Below the pieces are notes generated by a model, which was not told the origin of the DNA, did no database searches, and worked only from the letters and a program-made list of their open reading frames with translations. A stretch of DNA of 64,000 nucleotides from Gordionus sp. m RMFG-2023 (taxonomy: Eukaryota > Nematomorpha > Gordioida > Chordodea > Parachordodidae): the NCBI RefSeq assembly GCF_954871325.1, contig NC_088776.1, forward strand, positions 5,711,985 through 5,775,984, written 5' to 3'. Of this stretch, positions 21,171-34,370 are shown one piece after another. Made by a program: the position numbers and the translations under genes. Each line of letters starts with the position of its first letter. Within the stretch, counting starts at the first letter, position 1.

Positions 21171-24100
21171 TCATGAAAAAATATTTATCGGCAACGATTA
21201 CCCATTTAAATTAATTCTATATTGCATCAGATTATTTATAAAAATTTTACATATATTTAACATTGTCTATGAAAATAATGAAATAATTTTTATAAATTAT
21301 CCTATAAGAAACATATTAAATCAATTAACCTACTCCCAGGTTTTGGACTTGCTGGGGCAAAAATTTACTTTTACTAGAATCAATCTTGAGAAAAATATAT
21401 AAAATATTTAAGCAAAATCATAAAGGTATTGGGTATGTGTTTGGGCTATCACTATTTTATAAATTCATATACAAATAGCCCTGGCTAGATTTTTTTTGGC
21501 CTTAAATCTGATAACGAATTTCATATTATATGTTATACATTATTGAGATCTGTAAAATCCCGTTGCGGCGCGTACTTAGTACGAGCAGAAGCCTATTTTA
21601 AAAGATAATTTCGGATCAGGTAGAGTCTGGCCTATTTTTTAAAAATGATTCGGACTGGACTAAAAAATTGGCTCGGTGCAAATCACTTCTGCACACTCCG
21701 CGCAATCACATATTTTTTAGCTCTATAACTTTTTTTAAAATTATTTTAACTTACGTATTTTATATTTTAATAAATAATTTTTATAAACATTTGAAATAAA
21801 ATTTAACAAGTGAATTTATTTTTAAAATTTTAATCTTGGCTTTTCTCAAGAAAAGGCCTCATATCCAGGGTTACCAGATCTTGCTTAGTGGAAAAGAGGG
21901 CATTTAAATAAAAAATTAATGAAATTAAAATGAATTTAAAATTAAATTGATTCTTATGCAACCGTTTAATAAATTGCATTTATATACAAATTATTTCAAA
22001 TCTTGCAAAGATAGTTTTGTATTGCATATTTTCAGTTGCAGATATTTTTCTGCAATATATTTGACTTTTTCTCTAAAATATTTAAATAAATTTGCACAAA
22101 ACCATATATAACGATATTGCATGCACATAATTGCTTTTATAAATTTAAATTCCACTAATCCTCTCATTTGTCTATTGACTATTGATTAAAAAAAAATTAT
22201 ACTAACGTTAACAATCTGGTGTAAGAAAATTGAAGCTTGCTATAATTAACCCATAACATATTTGAGTATTGAAATATCCATTAAATTCAATGTCCATAAC
22301 ATATCTTTTAATCCATCTACTTGGATTTTTTTTCTTTTTTATTATATTTATTCCAAACATTGCTTTACTTTTAATGGACAAATATTTCATTTTTCTTTCG
22401 GTCAACAAATATTTCAACTAAAGTTTTCTAAAAATATTTAAATGTAACGAGATTATTTTATTTAATTTAGAATAAATCAAATACAAATTTAATTTTATAT
22501 AATTTATTTTAAAATTTTACATTTTTTATCAAACTAAAAAATCAGGTTTATATCACAATTTTCATATTAATATATAAAAATTTATATAAAAAAAATCAAT
22601 CTACACAATTTATAAAAAAATCAATTTATATCAACATAAAAAAAACAATTTAAAGGTTAGTATTAATCGGTCATATCAACATCAACGATTTTAAATGGTT
22701 TAACCGTTCAATAACTGATTTAATTTTATTTCTCAACTGATTTAATTCTTTTTAATGAAGCAACATCAAAGAATTGGCGAAACACACTATGCATTTTTTT
22801 TAAATCAATACAAAAAATTTCTAATAATTGGATTGCTAATTGAAAGGAAGTTTGATCTGAAGGCTTCATACATTTTAAGAAATGACAGAAATTTAAAAAA
22901 ATGCATCGTTTTATTTATAATCAAGCTCAACGAATTCAGATAATTAGATGATGTGGATACATAAAAAAAAATTTTTTTTAAGAAGGCAAATTAAAATTAA
23001 AATAGATACTAGACATAGACATCTATTTGGGGATTTAGTTATTTCTAATTCTCCAATGCTTTCAGACCATTTATTTTGGAGTATTCTGGAGCATAAAAAA
23101 AGGAGGGAGGTTAATAATCTCCCCAAATAATACTCCAAAATATATTTCTTTTATTAAAAACTATTTTTGTCTTATTTAATTTTATTTTGCTATAATTATT
23201 TTTTGTAATTTTTAATCATTCCTTTTCCTATATGTTTTTTTAAAAATATTTTTACATAAAAATTATTTAAAAAATATATATAGCAAAAAATAATGGCTCA
23301 CAAAGTTCCTACTTACCGAAAAATTTATAAACTATGTTTTATATTATAAAAAAAAATTAAAAGGAGAAAATAAGGGTGGGGTGGAATGGGGTGGGAGTAG
23401 ATAAATTAATATTTTTTAAAAAATATATTTTTAATATTCTTTTATAAAAATAGGCTTAAATGCTTTCCTTTAAAGTTTTCGAATAAATATTTTCTGTGAA
23501 CATATATAAAAAAACTAGTTCTAAAGTATAACTATATATCATGTTCAAATAATATTTTTATTTTTTATAGATTTTTAATACAACTGGTATTTTTTAAAAA
23601 TCTTTTTATTATAGGAATAGCATGATTAAAACCATAATTTAAGATATAAAATTGTTACATATATAGCATAATAAAATCTAAATAATACAATTCATATTGT
23701 ACCGATAAGAACATTTATGGTACATATAAAATCATGTATATTGCAAAATGCAAATATAGTTTCCCAAAAGTGAATTTAGATAAATAAATTAAGTGGATGA
23801 TATAATCTTTAAGCCAATAAATATCATTAATTTTGAACTTTAGCGCAAATAAACGAAAGTTTTTTCTAGTTAATTTTGCATTAACAATTATCTCTTAAAG
23901 GAAATTAAAAAATGCTTAAAATTTATCATTTTTCGCATCGTAAATGAATCGTTTTTTAAAAACGCCTATCTCTCTTTTTTAGGCAGAAATTTCTAACGTC
24001 ATTATTTTTAACTAGATGCTCAATGTATATATAACATATATAAGTTTTGAGCCCAGTAAAAAGTTTTCAGCTTGATCTTTTGAGATCGACTAATATTTAT

Positions 24101-25254
24101 AAATTATAATTTTTTTTTTTATCTAATATACATCCTACAACTGCCAAAAGCATAATATTCGTGCTTAAGAATATTATCAGACAAAATTTTAAAAACATTA
24201 CGATCTTAAGAGATGCTACTAATCAGGAATTAAAAAAATATATATTCATTAACTCCCCTTCCCCTTTTTTATAAAAAATTATAATAACTATTTTTAACTC
24301 TTCATTGAACAGACCAGCAATTTTAAAATGTTATTACTTAAAATAATTCTTTCGATTTATCTCAATCTTTTAATAGCTTAAAATTTTTAGGTAAATTATA
24401 ATGTGCTGAATTAATTGATTCTAGAGTATTTCATGAGTTATAAGGGTTTTTTAGATGGGAGCTGCGTTAACATGACTTGGTCATCGTGTAAATATTTTTC
24501 AAGCACCATTATTATGCTTTTAGAAGTTGTGAGATCCATTTTAGATAAAAAAATAAAATAAACAAAAATAAATATTTGTCGATCTATATTTATATACCAA
24601 TTATAATGATGTAAAATGTTCAAGCTTGCAATAAAAAAAATAAAAAATGAGTCAAAACTAGCCTGATAATGAAATATTTAAATTTATTATTGAATTACAA
24701 TAAAATTTTAACAAAAAATTTAAATAATAAAATTTAGAAAATTTTATAAACAGTTAGGACAAAGTATTATTGATTTTTTGTAATTTTAATTATATCTCAT
24801 AAGCTACACAATTACCAAAGATAATATATAAATTTTAATTATAATTTAATTTGTGGTAGAAAGTATCGTGGCGTTTAACAAGTTCCACTAACATTCGCTT
24901 TACCTATCATGATTCAAAAAATATTTGGACATCATAAACGTTTGTTAAACTTATCAAAAATGGTTGTAATCAAAAATTATTATAGTTCAAAATTTGTTAA
25001 AATTATTTGTCTTACAAACATTTTCAAATTTGATATAAAAATTTATAATAGTTAAATATTTCAAAAATTTTTTAGCATATAGTTGGACAATTTAATAACA
25101 ATATCAGGATATATTTATAATCCAAGTTTCTTAAATTTTAAAATGGGACCCACTGCAACTTCTCCAATATTTTCTTTTCCACTACCAATCCCCCAAAAGA
25201 GTTTCAAATGGTATACAACTCATTTAATACCAAAAATTTTAAACTAACCTCATG
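21171..25254. other. AT-rich DNA between the inverted satellite arrays
   Basis: Mostly featureless. At 21551-21690 there is a copy of a GC-rich repeat beginning GAGATCTGTAAAATC, related to 32601-32930. Around 24040-24110 a single diverged satellite-like unit (GAGCCCAGTAAAAAGTTTTC) may be present. At 22975-23127 (+) an open stretch (FGDLVISNSPMLSDHLFW) looks exon-like but is unidentified. Confidence 0.4.
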
Positions 25255-26290
25255 CTAAAAAAATAAAAAATAATAGCAATATTAATTTGTACTAGATACC
25301 AGGTTTTCGAGCTTATTTCTAATATCAAAAACTTTTTACCAGGCTAATTAAAACAAAGTTTGAAAAAATGTTTCCAATTTTTATTGGCCACTTGGATTAA
25401 AATAGAATGGCAGTCACAACTTATTACCAGACCAAAACTTTCTACTGGGCTCAAAACTTTAATATCTATTTCTTTAATATTTCAACATTTAACGCATGGA
25501 ATTATAAAAAATATATGCAATATCAATATGTAAGCAAAGGTTTCAAAATAATCTAGTCTAAAATTTTTTTATAACTAGGCTCATAACAAAATTTTTTAAA
25601 ATTTTTATATTTTAATTTTCCTAGTGGAATAAAATAGAATGGCAATGTGAATTGAATACTAGCCCCAATGGTTTTAGAACTTCTTTTCAATATCATGAAC
25701 CTTTTACTACGCTCAAAGCATAAATATATAATTTTTTCATATTTCTATTACGCATGGGTTAAAAAATATTGGCACTAGAAATTTCTTTATGAGCCCAAAT
25801 ATTTTAAAACATCTTCATAGTATCAAGAACTTTTAACTACGCCTAAGACATATTTTTAAAAATTTTCATATTAATTATTCGCCGAGTAAAATTAATGGCA
25901 GTGCTAATTTATTACTAGACCCAAAGGTTTTAGAACATATTTCTACAATCAAAATATTTTAACTAGATTTAAAACAAATGTTTAAAGGATTTTCATATTT
26001 ATCTTTTACTCGTGGTGTAAAATATATTTGCAGTGCCAATTTACTTCTAGACCCAAAGGTTTTGGAACATATTTTTAATATCATATTTTTTTCCTGAAGT
26101 AAGATATATGCAATGTCAATTTATTACTAGATTTTAAACATCTTTCTAGTATCAAAAACTTTTAACTAGGATTAAAACAAAGTTATTTTCTTTTTTACTC
26201 GCCGACCAAAATTGAATGTCAGTGCCAATTTGTTACTAGCTAGACCCAGAGGATTTAGAACATCTTTCTAGTATCAATAATTGGAAACCC
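25255..26290 (-). repeat. ~125-bp satellite array, right, about nine units, inverted
   Basis: Units are recognised by AGTGCCAATTTATTACTAGA or variants (about 25290, 25415, 25655, 25785, 25905, 26035, 26115, 26225), followed by CCCAAAGGTTTTAGAAC and TTTTTAACTAGG-type sequence. This is the reverse complement of the array at 20505-21170. Confidence 0.85.
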
Positions 26291-26970
26291 AGATTAAAAT
26301 AAACTGGTTTAATTTTCGATCTATTTGTTGACCCAGCAAGCTCCACCAGGCTGCCGCTAGCGTTTCGGCTTAACAGGCCCAAGTCGGATTGGGTCGGAGT
26401 CAATTTTTCAACCCTGACTTTTAACAACACTACAAGGACGACGATAATTATCTCGTAGCCAGCTCTAGGATAAAGGTGACCTCGTGGTCCCTTTAAATTT
26501 AATATTATTTGTTATAATAAATTTTATATCATGATTGGTTCTAATAAATTTTTAATGCTCCAATAAAATAATCCCTCTCCCCCCCCTCACCATAGAAAAT
26601 TTTTACACATTGGTATTGTTCACAACGTTTCCGTTATTTATGTATAGTTAAATTACTTTTTGTTAGTTATATGATTTATTTTTATAATTCTAAAATAATA
26701 ATTTACATTAAAATAATAAACACAATATTATAACGTCAATGTTTATTATGTATTATTATAAAATAATATAGCTTGAACTTTGTATAATATATATATATAA
26801 ATTAATTTTTAAGGTATAAATGATTAACCATCTAATATTTTAATCTTTAATTTATGAGTGAATGAATCAAAAGGTAATTGATTGGCAATTGAAATAAGAT
26901 TAAAAATATCCCCAAAGGTATATAAATTAACCCTTTTTAAACACCTTCAAAATTTTTATTAAATTAGTAA
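26291..26970. other. region upstream of MEAK7
   Basis: It holds a GC-richer element fragment at about 26330-26418. That fragment contains CAGCAAGCTCCACCA, a 15-mer seen again at about 43840, and it ends in the MITE-type terminus TTTTAACAACACTA. A C-run lies near 26580. The remaining sequence is AT-rich; no promoter motif is recognised. Confidence 0.35.
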
Positions 26971-29900
26971 ATGGGTAATAACATCGGTAAACATGGCGCT
27001 TTTATAGATTCCCAAAAGGTTTTTAGTGCAGGTGAGAAGGATAATATTATAAAGTTGTGTGATAAATTGAAGAGTGAGAAATCTAATGAAATACCACTTA
27101 ATAAATTTAAAGTAAAATTTTATATATACATAATATATGCTTGAGTATTTAGGAGTTGGTTGAACTATATTTGCCCAATTACATCTCAGATCGATTATAT
27201 ACCCAAATTTGTAATTTAAATACACTCTTGAATGACCAAAAAAATCTTTCTACAGAGATTTTTATGGTTTCATTGGCACATATTTTGAAAGGTAATGTAG
27301 TTCAAAGAGCTCATTTGGTTTTGAAATTAGCCACAGAAAATAAAGCTGCAACACCATTGGAAATGATTGGTGTAATTTAATAATATATTATCATATCTAA
27401 AGATTTTACAGTTTACACAAGCTTTTATAGATGCATATTTTTCAATTATTAAAAAATCTGTTAATTTAGCCACCTGGAATATAAAAATTAACACAGATTC
27501 TGATCAAAGATTAGCTTTCCATCTATTGGCAGAATTATTTTGGCCTAATCATGCAGGTAAATTTATTCACCAACAAGAAATTTATAATTATTTTGAAAAC
27601 CTTTTTCCTTCTAGCAAATGAAGGAACCTTGCCTAATAAAGAATATACCGAAGATGATATTGAACGCTGGTTACAAAATTCCATTATGACATCTTCTATA
27701 ATAAATAGGGTCTTTCATAATGTTTTTCCCATAACTCCAGCTGAAGAAGTTAGTAAAAGATATATTTTTTATTTTCATATTGCTAGTTCTTAAATCTTAT
27801 ATTAATCATTAATCTATTTTATTTATATTAAAACTTAAAGTGTGATGAAATAAGTATTTACAATTAAGCTTTTTAAAAATATGAACTTTCATACATTCAA
27901 ACTAGTCAGTATTCTTTTTTTTAAATACAATTTTTGCTACAAAAGTTTACAACAATATTTTTCAATAAATATTGACCAAAAAAGAAATGAAATTTCCTAA
28001 ATTAAAAATGTAAATGTCAATCAATATTTTAAATTTGGAAATGCACCAATATTACTTTCAATAGCAAATTATCAATATATTTAAAAAAAAAAATTATATT
28101 TAAAAAAAAGAATTTAAAACAAAGGTCATATAAAAATCAAATCACAATTATAAAGATATAGCTCATATATATAAAAAATAATTGGATTAAGTTAGGAAAT
28201 AACAAAGGCATGAGACCAGCTTACCTGTATTGCGCTAATGGAACCATGAATACCAATGCAATACTTTTAAGTAGTGTTGTTAAACGGCTCGTTTTGAGCT
28301 GATTTTTAAAAACGGCTAACTCAATATTTCATCTAGAATATTATTAGGCAAGCCTGAAGACTTTGTTTGTAGAAGGAACAAAGGTTTGGACATTTATTAG
28401 AGAAATCTATAGGCTTAGGCCATATTTTTCTGGCTAAAATATTGAGTTAGTCATTTAAAAATCGGCTCAAAATGAGTCATTTAACAACACTACTTTTAAG
28501 AATAGCCATCTTGCTTGAAATAGAGAGCTTCATTATGATCACCATTTATTTCGCTTAATTATCTCCTTAATACGAGAAATTTCATTCCTCATCATAAACA
28601 CCAATAGTATTGGTGACAAATGTGATAAAAATTATGTTAAATATTATTTTTTATTTATAATATATGAAATTTACTAAAAAATAAATAGGAAAAAAAAATA
28701 CACAGAACCTTCTTCCAACAGCTTAAAATTTTGTTATTAGATTATTTCCTGGTTCTTCTCATTTCAAACAGTCATCTATTTAGCCATCTAAACAGCCTAA
28801 AAAAGAGGCTATTTAAATTTTTTGTAAATGTTTTATTTGTATCAAAAAAATATAAATAATGAATAATATTTATGTAATGTGTAGTAACTAAAATAGGATG
28901 TTCTAGTTGGATGTCTACAATGGTCATGTTTTGGCCAACAAATCCATTCACTCTTTAATTTTTTTACCCACCCGCACACTATCTATGGTAAAAAATTACC
29001 ATCCCCTTCCATAAAATTTTGCCTTACCAACCTGCCTGCCCAATGTTTAAATATATTATTTTAATGGCTGGCTTGACCTTTATTTATTTTAATGTATATT
29101 AATAAAACTTATAAAATATACAAATATTAAAAAATTATTTTAAATAAATATAAGTCAGGTCTGCTCATTTAGGTCTAAAAATATTTAAAATTCACTGACC
29201 TATCACCCTCCCATTGTTTTAAAAATATTTTTTAACTTACTCTTCAGTCACTCTAATATTTTAGAAAGTCTACCTATGTCTGCCCAGAGAATGGGTGGTG
29301 AGCATATCTAAAAACCCTAACATGGCATATCTATAGTCCTAGGTTAAAATCTATTTAGCCCAAGTTTAAAAAAAACAAACCAAGACATGACTTGGGGAAT
29401 CTAAGATTAAAATTTGGCCTGACACCACAAGTATCAATATTAATGCATTTCTTAAAGTTTGCTATTTTGTTTTAATAGTGATGAATATGTAACATAGAAA
29501 AATGATAGTAATTATTTTCTTTTATCATTAATTAAGGAGAATCTTTATTCGATTTTTAAAATAATGATTGTTTACTTATTTTAAACGAATCAAATCTCAT
29601 ATTCTGCTATGATGGCCTGAGCCCATTTCAACTCCTAGGCAACTTGTATATTTTAATTTATAAAATATAGACTCAGACCACCCCTCCCCCCTTCCAATAT
29701 ATATTAGCTTTAATATTTCTTTATCTTGTAATAATTAAAATAATTAGATGGAAATTATAATATTATCGGAGTTTTATTGCTGAATAAATTCGATTTAATT
29801 CATAGATTTAGTAAAAAAAAATATACTTTAATTTGTAATAATATTTGTTAATTTCATGCCCTAAACTAAAAAGTTTATTTTTTTTGCCACTAGACTGGGT

Positions 29901-32900
29901 GGGCTTTAGCCGAAATTTTGATTTTTCTGGCCTTTTATAATAACTCATTAAAAGTTTATTTAAAAATTTTTTTTTTAGAGAATTGCTTTACCAATAATAC
30001 CTTTATGCGAAAAATTGGATTGGTCAAAATTCGGTACAGTTATGGACTTATCGTCACTCATCGTGCTAAATAATAATTGTCCTTCGGATTTAAGAAACGT
30101 GTGGCGATTGCTATACTCAACCAAATTAAATGGGGAGAGCTTTGTTCGATTGATTAGGCATATAAGTATTTAGTATTATTAATTCTTTTTTAAAAAATAG
30201 GAAAATATAATTAAAAAAAACTATTAATGTATTCATGAATGAACAAGCCTCAAAAAAACGATTTTTTTTGTTTGCCGAATCGATTTTTGGATACTTTATT
30301 TTTAAAAATTATTTATTAAACTTTAATTATTTTTTATTATTATATTCCTGATGCAGATTATCGCTACCCCTAAAATTTTAAAATTCATTTTTAAACCTAC
30401 TCAAATTTTTTTTTAGAAGTTTGACAATTAGCGTAGAAAAGAGTTAGTTATCTTACCTTAAATATGGGAATTTAAATTTTTAAATTAATTATGAAAAATA
30501 AAATTGTTATGTATAAACTGCAAAAAAATTTTTTGTCCCAAATTAATTTTGTGATTTTACTGAAAGAACCATTTTTTCTCCAGTGATTATATCTGTCCAA
30601 CTTTTACCCTAATCTCGTCCAAGAAATTAGCCTAACCTAAATTAAAAGATAATTTTTTAAAATTTCTAGACCTCCTATTCCCAGAATAAAATTTTAAATC
30701 CAGATACTAAAATTGGGTAAGTTTTTATGAAACTAACTTTAGATAAACATTACTATTACCATTCCATATGAGGATTAAAAATAACTCTAACCCTGCATTA
30801 ACAATTCAAGCGAATTCGCTGCCAATTATACCCAAATCTCCCAAACCGTTAATTAACCCCAAACCCATATCTGTTTTAGATATTTGTTTAATTTTAAATA
30901 TATTTTTATCCAATCAAAAAAAAGTTCCTCTTATGGAACATTCTTCCATTTAAACTTATTATCAATATATATATATGTGTTAGCGTCAGTGTATTATTTT
31001 TGTTAAAGCATTTTTCAAAAATCTGATATTCTAGCATGTGTTTCTAACTACAGACATTTATTTTTTTTCGCAATGAACATCTTAAGTCATATATAATTTA
31101 TATAATTTTTAAAAAGAGCAATTGATGTAAAAAACTAATATAAATTAAATGCTGTTTTTTTTTTATTTTTTCGTTTTTTGATATTTAATTCGAGCTTGGA
31201 TTATTTTTTGGAACTTGTTTCTGTTTAGCATAGGCTATTCAGCCCTTTGAATTATGACATCACTATTCTGGTGTTGTTTTAAGTTTAAACTTTCAAATAA
31301 ATATTAACTTGTTTATATTTATATATATATATTTTTTTTTTGGTTACAAATAATAAGACAAAGACGTGGGTAAATCATAATAGCCTCTTTCTTTCTTTTT
31401 TTTTCAGCCTGTTTAGAGGAAGATATATAGATGTCTGTTTGAAAATAATCCGTCCGTATTTTATTAACTGAAATTATGATATAATATTTTTCTTCAAGCT
31501 TATGCCGGTCCATGCATTTTAATAGTGCAAGAAAAGAATGGAAATGTATTCGGGGGATTTGCTTCGAGGACTCTATTTCCTAAATCACAATTTCAGGGTA
31601 ATGTTTTTTTTTATACGTTAGTTTGTTTGTTTTTTTTTCTCTATTCTGATGAATAATTATCCTAACTTGTAAAAGTGATTTTTTTTTGTGTTCTCATCAA
31701 TCAATCAATAGCTTTGGCTCGATTTTAAAAATGGCTAACCCAAATATTTCAGCCAAAAGAATATCGCACAAGCCCCAGGAGATTTTTTTTATAGATGGTA
31801 GAAAAGTTTGGACATCTATTAACGAAATATCGAGGCTTGTGTAGTATTTTTTGGCTAAAATCAAACAATTAATTGTTCCCCTAATCGGTCAAAGCTGAAT
31901 TTTCAAAGATAAAAGATCCTAAAAAAATTCCACCCAAAGTGAAAACGAGCCATTTATTGTTTAAACTTAAAATTAGACAAGCGGCATATCATTGCATATT
32001 AAATCACTTTACGGGTCCTACCATCTCAGATTTTGATAAACGATAATATAAATATTTAATTCAATTGACCTTATAAGTGTTTATTAATTTACAATAATAT
32101 TGTAAGCGATAATATTATTACAATTATGATAAACCTTTATAACATAAAAATTTAAATACGATGACATTTTTAATATATAACACAACACGACTCATTTAAA
32201 AATGTGCAGCTATCTTTATTTGGGAGTAAACATATCTTAAATTATATATTTTTTTACATTAGGAAGCGAGTCTAGCTACTTATTCTCACTGAAACCCCAC
32301 ATCAGAATATACCATGCAGACGGTAACAATGGCAACTATGTCTACATTAACATTAATCAACAAACTCTCCCCAATTGTTTTGTGAGTTATTATTTTTTTA
32401 AAAAAATATATAATTTACTATACACATTATGTGATATAAAACTATTAATTTAGGTTAGTAATTGACGTCATTTTATTAGTTTTTGAGTATGAGCAAGTAT
32501 CGGGTTAGGAATTGTTCAAATTGAGCACATCACTCATTTTTCCAAGACAAAAGTCTAACTGTTTTCTTTATTTAACTGTTATTCTTGGCATATACTTAGT
32601 AGAGATCTGTAAAGTTAGGCCCGGCTCGTACCCAGCCTGAGTTCGAGCCTAATTCTATTTAAAATAATCGGGTTCAGGCCGGGCCTAATATTTTTTAAAA
32701 AAATTCGGGCCAAGTCTGACCTTGGAAATTTTTTTAAATATATCTAAATTTTTATATTGAATTTTTTATGTAAAATAAAAATATTTGATTTTATTTATTG
32801 AAATTAAACGACATATGTCTTTTATTTTGGTAATTATAAAAATTATTTTTTATATTTAAATAACAGGCTGGGCCGGTAAATTTTTTTTAAAAAAATTTTG

Positions 32901-34370
32901 GGCCGGGCCGGGCTTGAAAAATTAGGCCCGATGGTTTTTTTTATATTTTATTTTTTTTTATAACAAATATTTAAGGGATTTGGTGGCCAACTGAATTATT
33001 TCGGAGTCTCCGTAGACTCTAATATGCAAACCGGAACCTCTACAAAATGTTTGACTTATAAGAGCCCCATGCTATCGGAAAAATCGCACTTCGACATAGA
33101 ATCAATAGAAGTTTGGGGAGTAGGTCCCGAATCTTCGGAAAGACAACACTTTTTGGTAAATAAAACATTTTTCGAAATAAAAGAAGGTTGAAAACTTGTG
33201 GGCGTGACTGCCACCTTTGAGTTTTTGATTACGGCCAAGACCATACCAGAGTGTTTGAACTAATGTCAAAAACTTAGTAAAAGCATCCTGTCTTTGGCTC
33301 GACTTACGTATTTCTTTTAAAAATTGTCTTAATAAATTATTTTAAATCTTATTTATTCATTCAGCCCTTAGAGTATTGGTAAATATAACTTTTTAAAAAC
33401 TCATTTTTTTATAAATTGTTAATTTTATTCTTTAGAAATAGTTATTTTTATGTTTATCTTTATATCTTAACAATAAATAAATATCTTTTCTTTATTTGCT
33501 AAATTCCATAAAACTAATAATAAAAATAAATTTATAAATATTTTACCGAAATAATTTAAATGTCAGTGAATAGAATTAAAAATTAATTGTGATCAAATGG
33601 CAGGGGCGTCAGCCACAATCTCATGGGGCTCAAAAAAAATTTAAATCATTTTTAAAATTACCTTGTTTTTTTAGCTAACATCCATTACTTATTTTTTAGT
33701 TAGTATTATCCAAAATTACCTTTTTTTAGATAACATTATTAAAAAAAAATTTCAGAGGGCTTCCGCCCCACTGATCAAATGTACATTAAAAAATTTTTGT
33801 TATGCCTGCTTATGACTTCTTATGTAGACATTAAATTATTTTTTATCATTTACTGATTACTTAATTATATTAATTCCGAATAATTTTATTATTTTTTAAA
33901 ATATGACCACAAAACGCTAGTGGGCTATGATATGACTTTAGTCCGATATAGGCACATCAAAAAATTCTCATATACACAAAGACATTACTTAGAATTTAAA
34001 AAATAACAATAATATTACTGCCATTTTTTCTTTAATTGCCTCATTCTGCAGCCATCTTTCTCCTTTTACTAAACGTAGCTAATTTGATTAATAAAATTTA
34101 ACTTTAAAAAAAATACACCTAAAATGGTGGCCAAGTAGAATAAAAGAGCACGCTAAAACAAGCATGATAGATTGCCATTTTTTATGTCGAGTTCCATTAC
34201 ATTTTCATTTTAATGTAAAAAAAATATAATAGCAAAAACGGTTCAGTCTTCTCGACGTGGACCCAGATGTTACAGCCATGCTGACTTTGCTCAATAAGGG
34301 GCCTCACAGTGAGGGGATGAGAGAGGATGACCCTAACAGTAGTACACCAGAAATTAGGAATTTGTTATAG
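26971..34370 (+). CDS. MEAK7: MTOR-associated protein MEAK7 (TLDc-domain protein)
   Basis: Join 26971-27111, 27153-27371, 27412-27556, 27615-27748, 29979-30165, 31499-31597, 32263-32381, 32976-33155, 34233-34370; 453 aa (human 456), all phases consistent. The N-terminus MGNNIGK fits an N-myristoylation signal, as in the MGNSRSR start of human MEAK7. SLAHILKGN (res. ~80-90) matches the EF-hand-like region (human SMSHLLKGN). The TLDc domain covers res. ~215-395: LWxLLYSTKLNGESF, HITYAGPCILIV, VFGGFAS, KSQFQG, YVYININQQTLPN, FGFGGQLNYFG, LTYKSPMLS, FDIESIEVWGVG. The tail LLDVDPDVTAML, HSEGMRE matches the conserved LDADPEAQALL, HSEGLRE end. In mammals MEAK7 acts on lysosomes in mTOR signalling to S6K2; here that role is inferred by homology only. 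The first three introns are 40-58 bp and later ones 0.6-2.2 kb, swollen by repeats. Confidence 0.95.
28272..28492. mobile_element. hAT-type MITE, family 1 copy b
   Basis: A 221-bp element in a MEAK7 intron. The termini TAGTGTTGTTAAACGGCTCG and (right) TGAGTCATTTAACAACACTA match the copy at 4489. Perfect 8-bp target duplication CTTTTAAG at 28264-28271 and 28493-28500. Slightly longer than copy a. Confidence 0.92.
31706..31870. mobile_element. diverged MITE family 1 copy
   Basis: TTTGGCTCGATTTTAAAAATGGCTAACCC to GTATTTTTTGGCTAAAAT keeps the subterminal inverted repeats of family 1 but has lost the outermost ends. It lies in a MEAK7 intron. Confidence 0.6.
32601..32930. repeat. GC-rich repeat (GGCCCGG family)
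   Basis: Blocks of GC-rich sequence (TTAGGCCCGGCTCGTAC; GGTTCAGGCCGGGCC; GGGCCGGGCCGGGCTTG) alternate with A/T runs. The left end GAGATCTGTAAA is shared with 21551, and a related piece is at 36750-36835 (GGCCCGGCCCGGG, CTGCAGGCCTCTG). It looks like a short non-autonomous element family; the ends are unresolved. Confidence 0.55.
33600..33773. mobile_element. second hAT-type MITE family
   Basis: A 174-bp element in the last MEAK7 intron, with ends (G)CAGGGGCGTCAGCC and (right, reversed) CAGTGGGGCGGAAGCC. It is flanked by the 8-bp duplication ATCAAATG (33592-33599, 33774-33781). The 8-bp size and CAGNGGCG ends fit hAT elements. It is not related to family 1. Confidence 0.85.

Noticed and set aside
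30768-30953. 61-codon plus-strand ORF in a MEAK7 intron
   Set aside because: It falls between exons that join perfectly, and no TLDc or other motif is visible.
33156-33263. Possible extension of MEAK7 exon 8 through an in-frame TGA (33189-33191), as if by read-through
   Set aside because: The true conserved C-terminal exon (LLDVDP, HSEGMRE) is found at 34233-34370 and joins in phase from 33155, so this stretch is intron.
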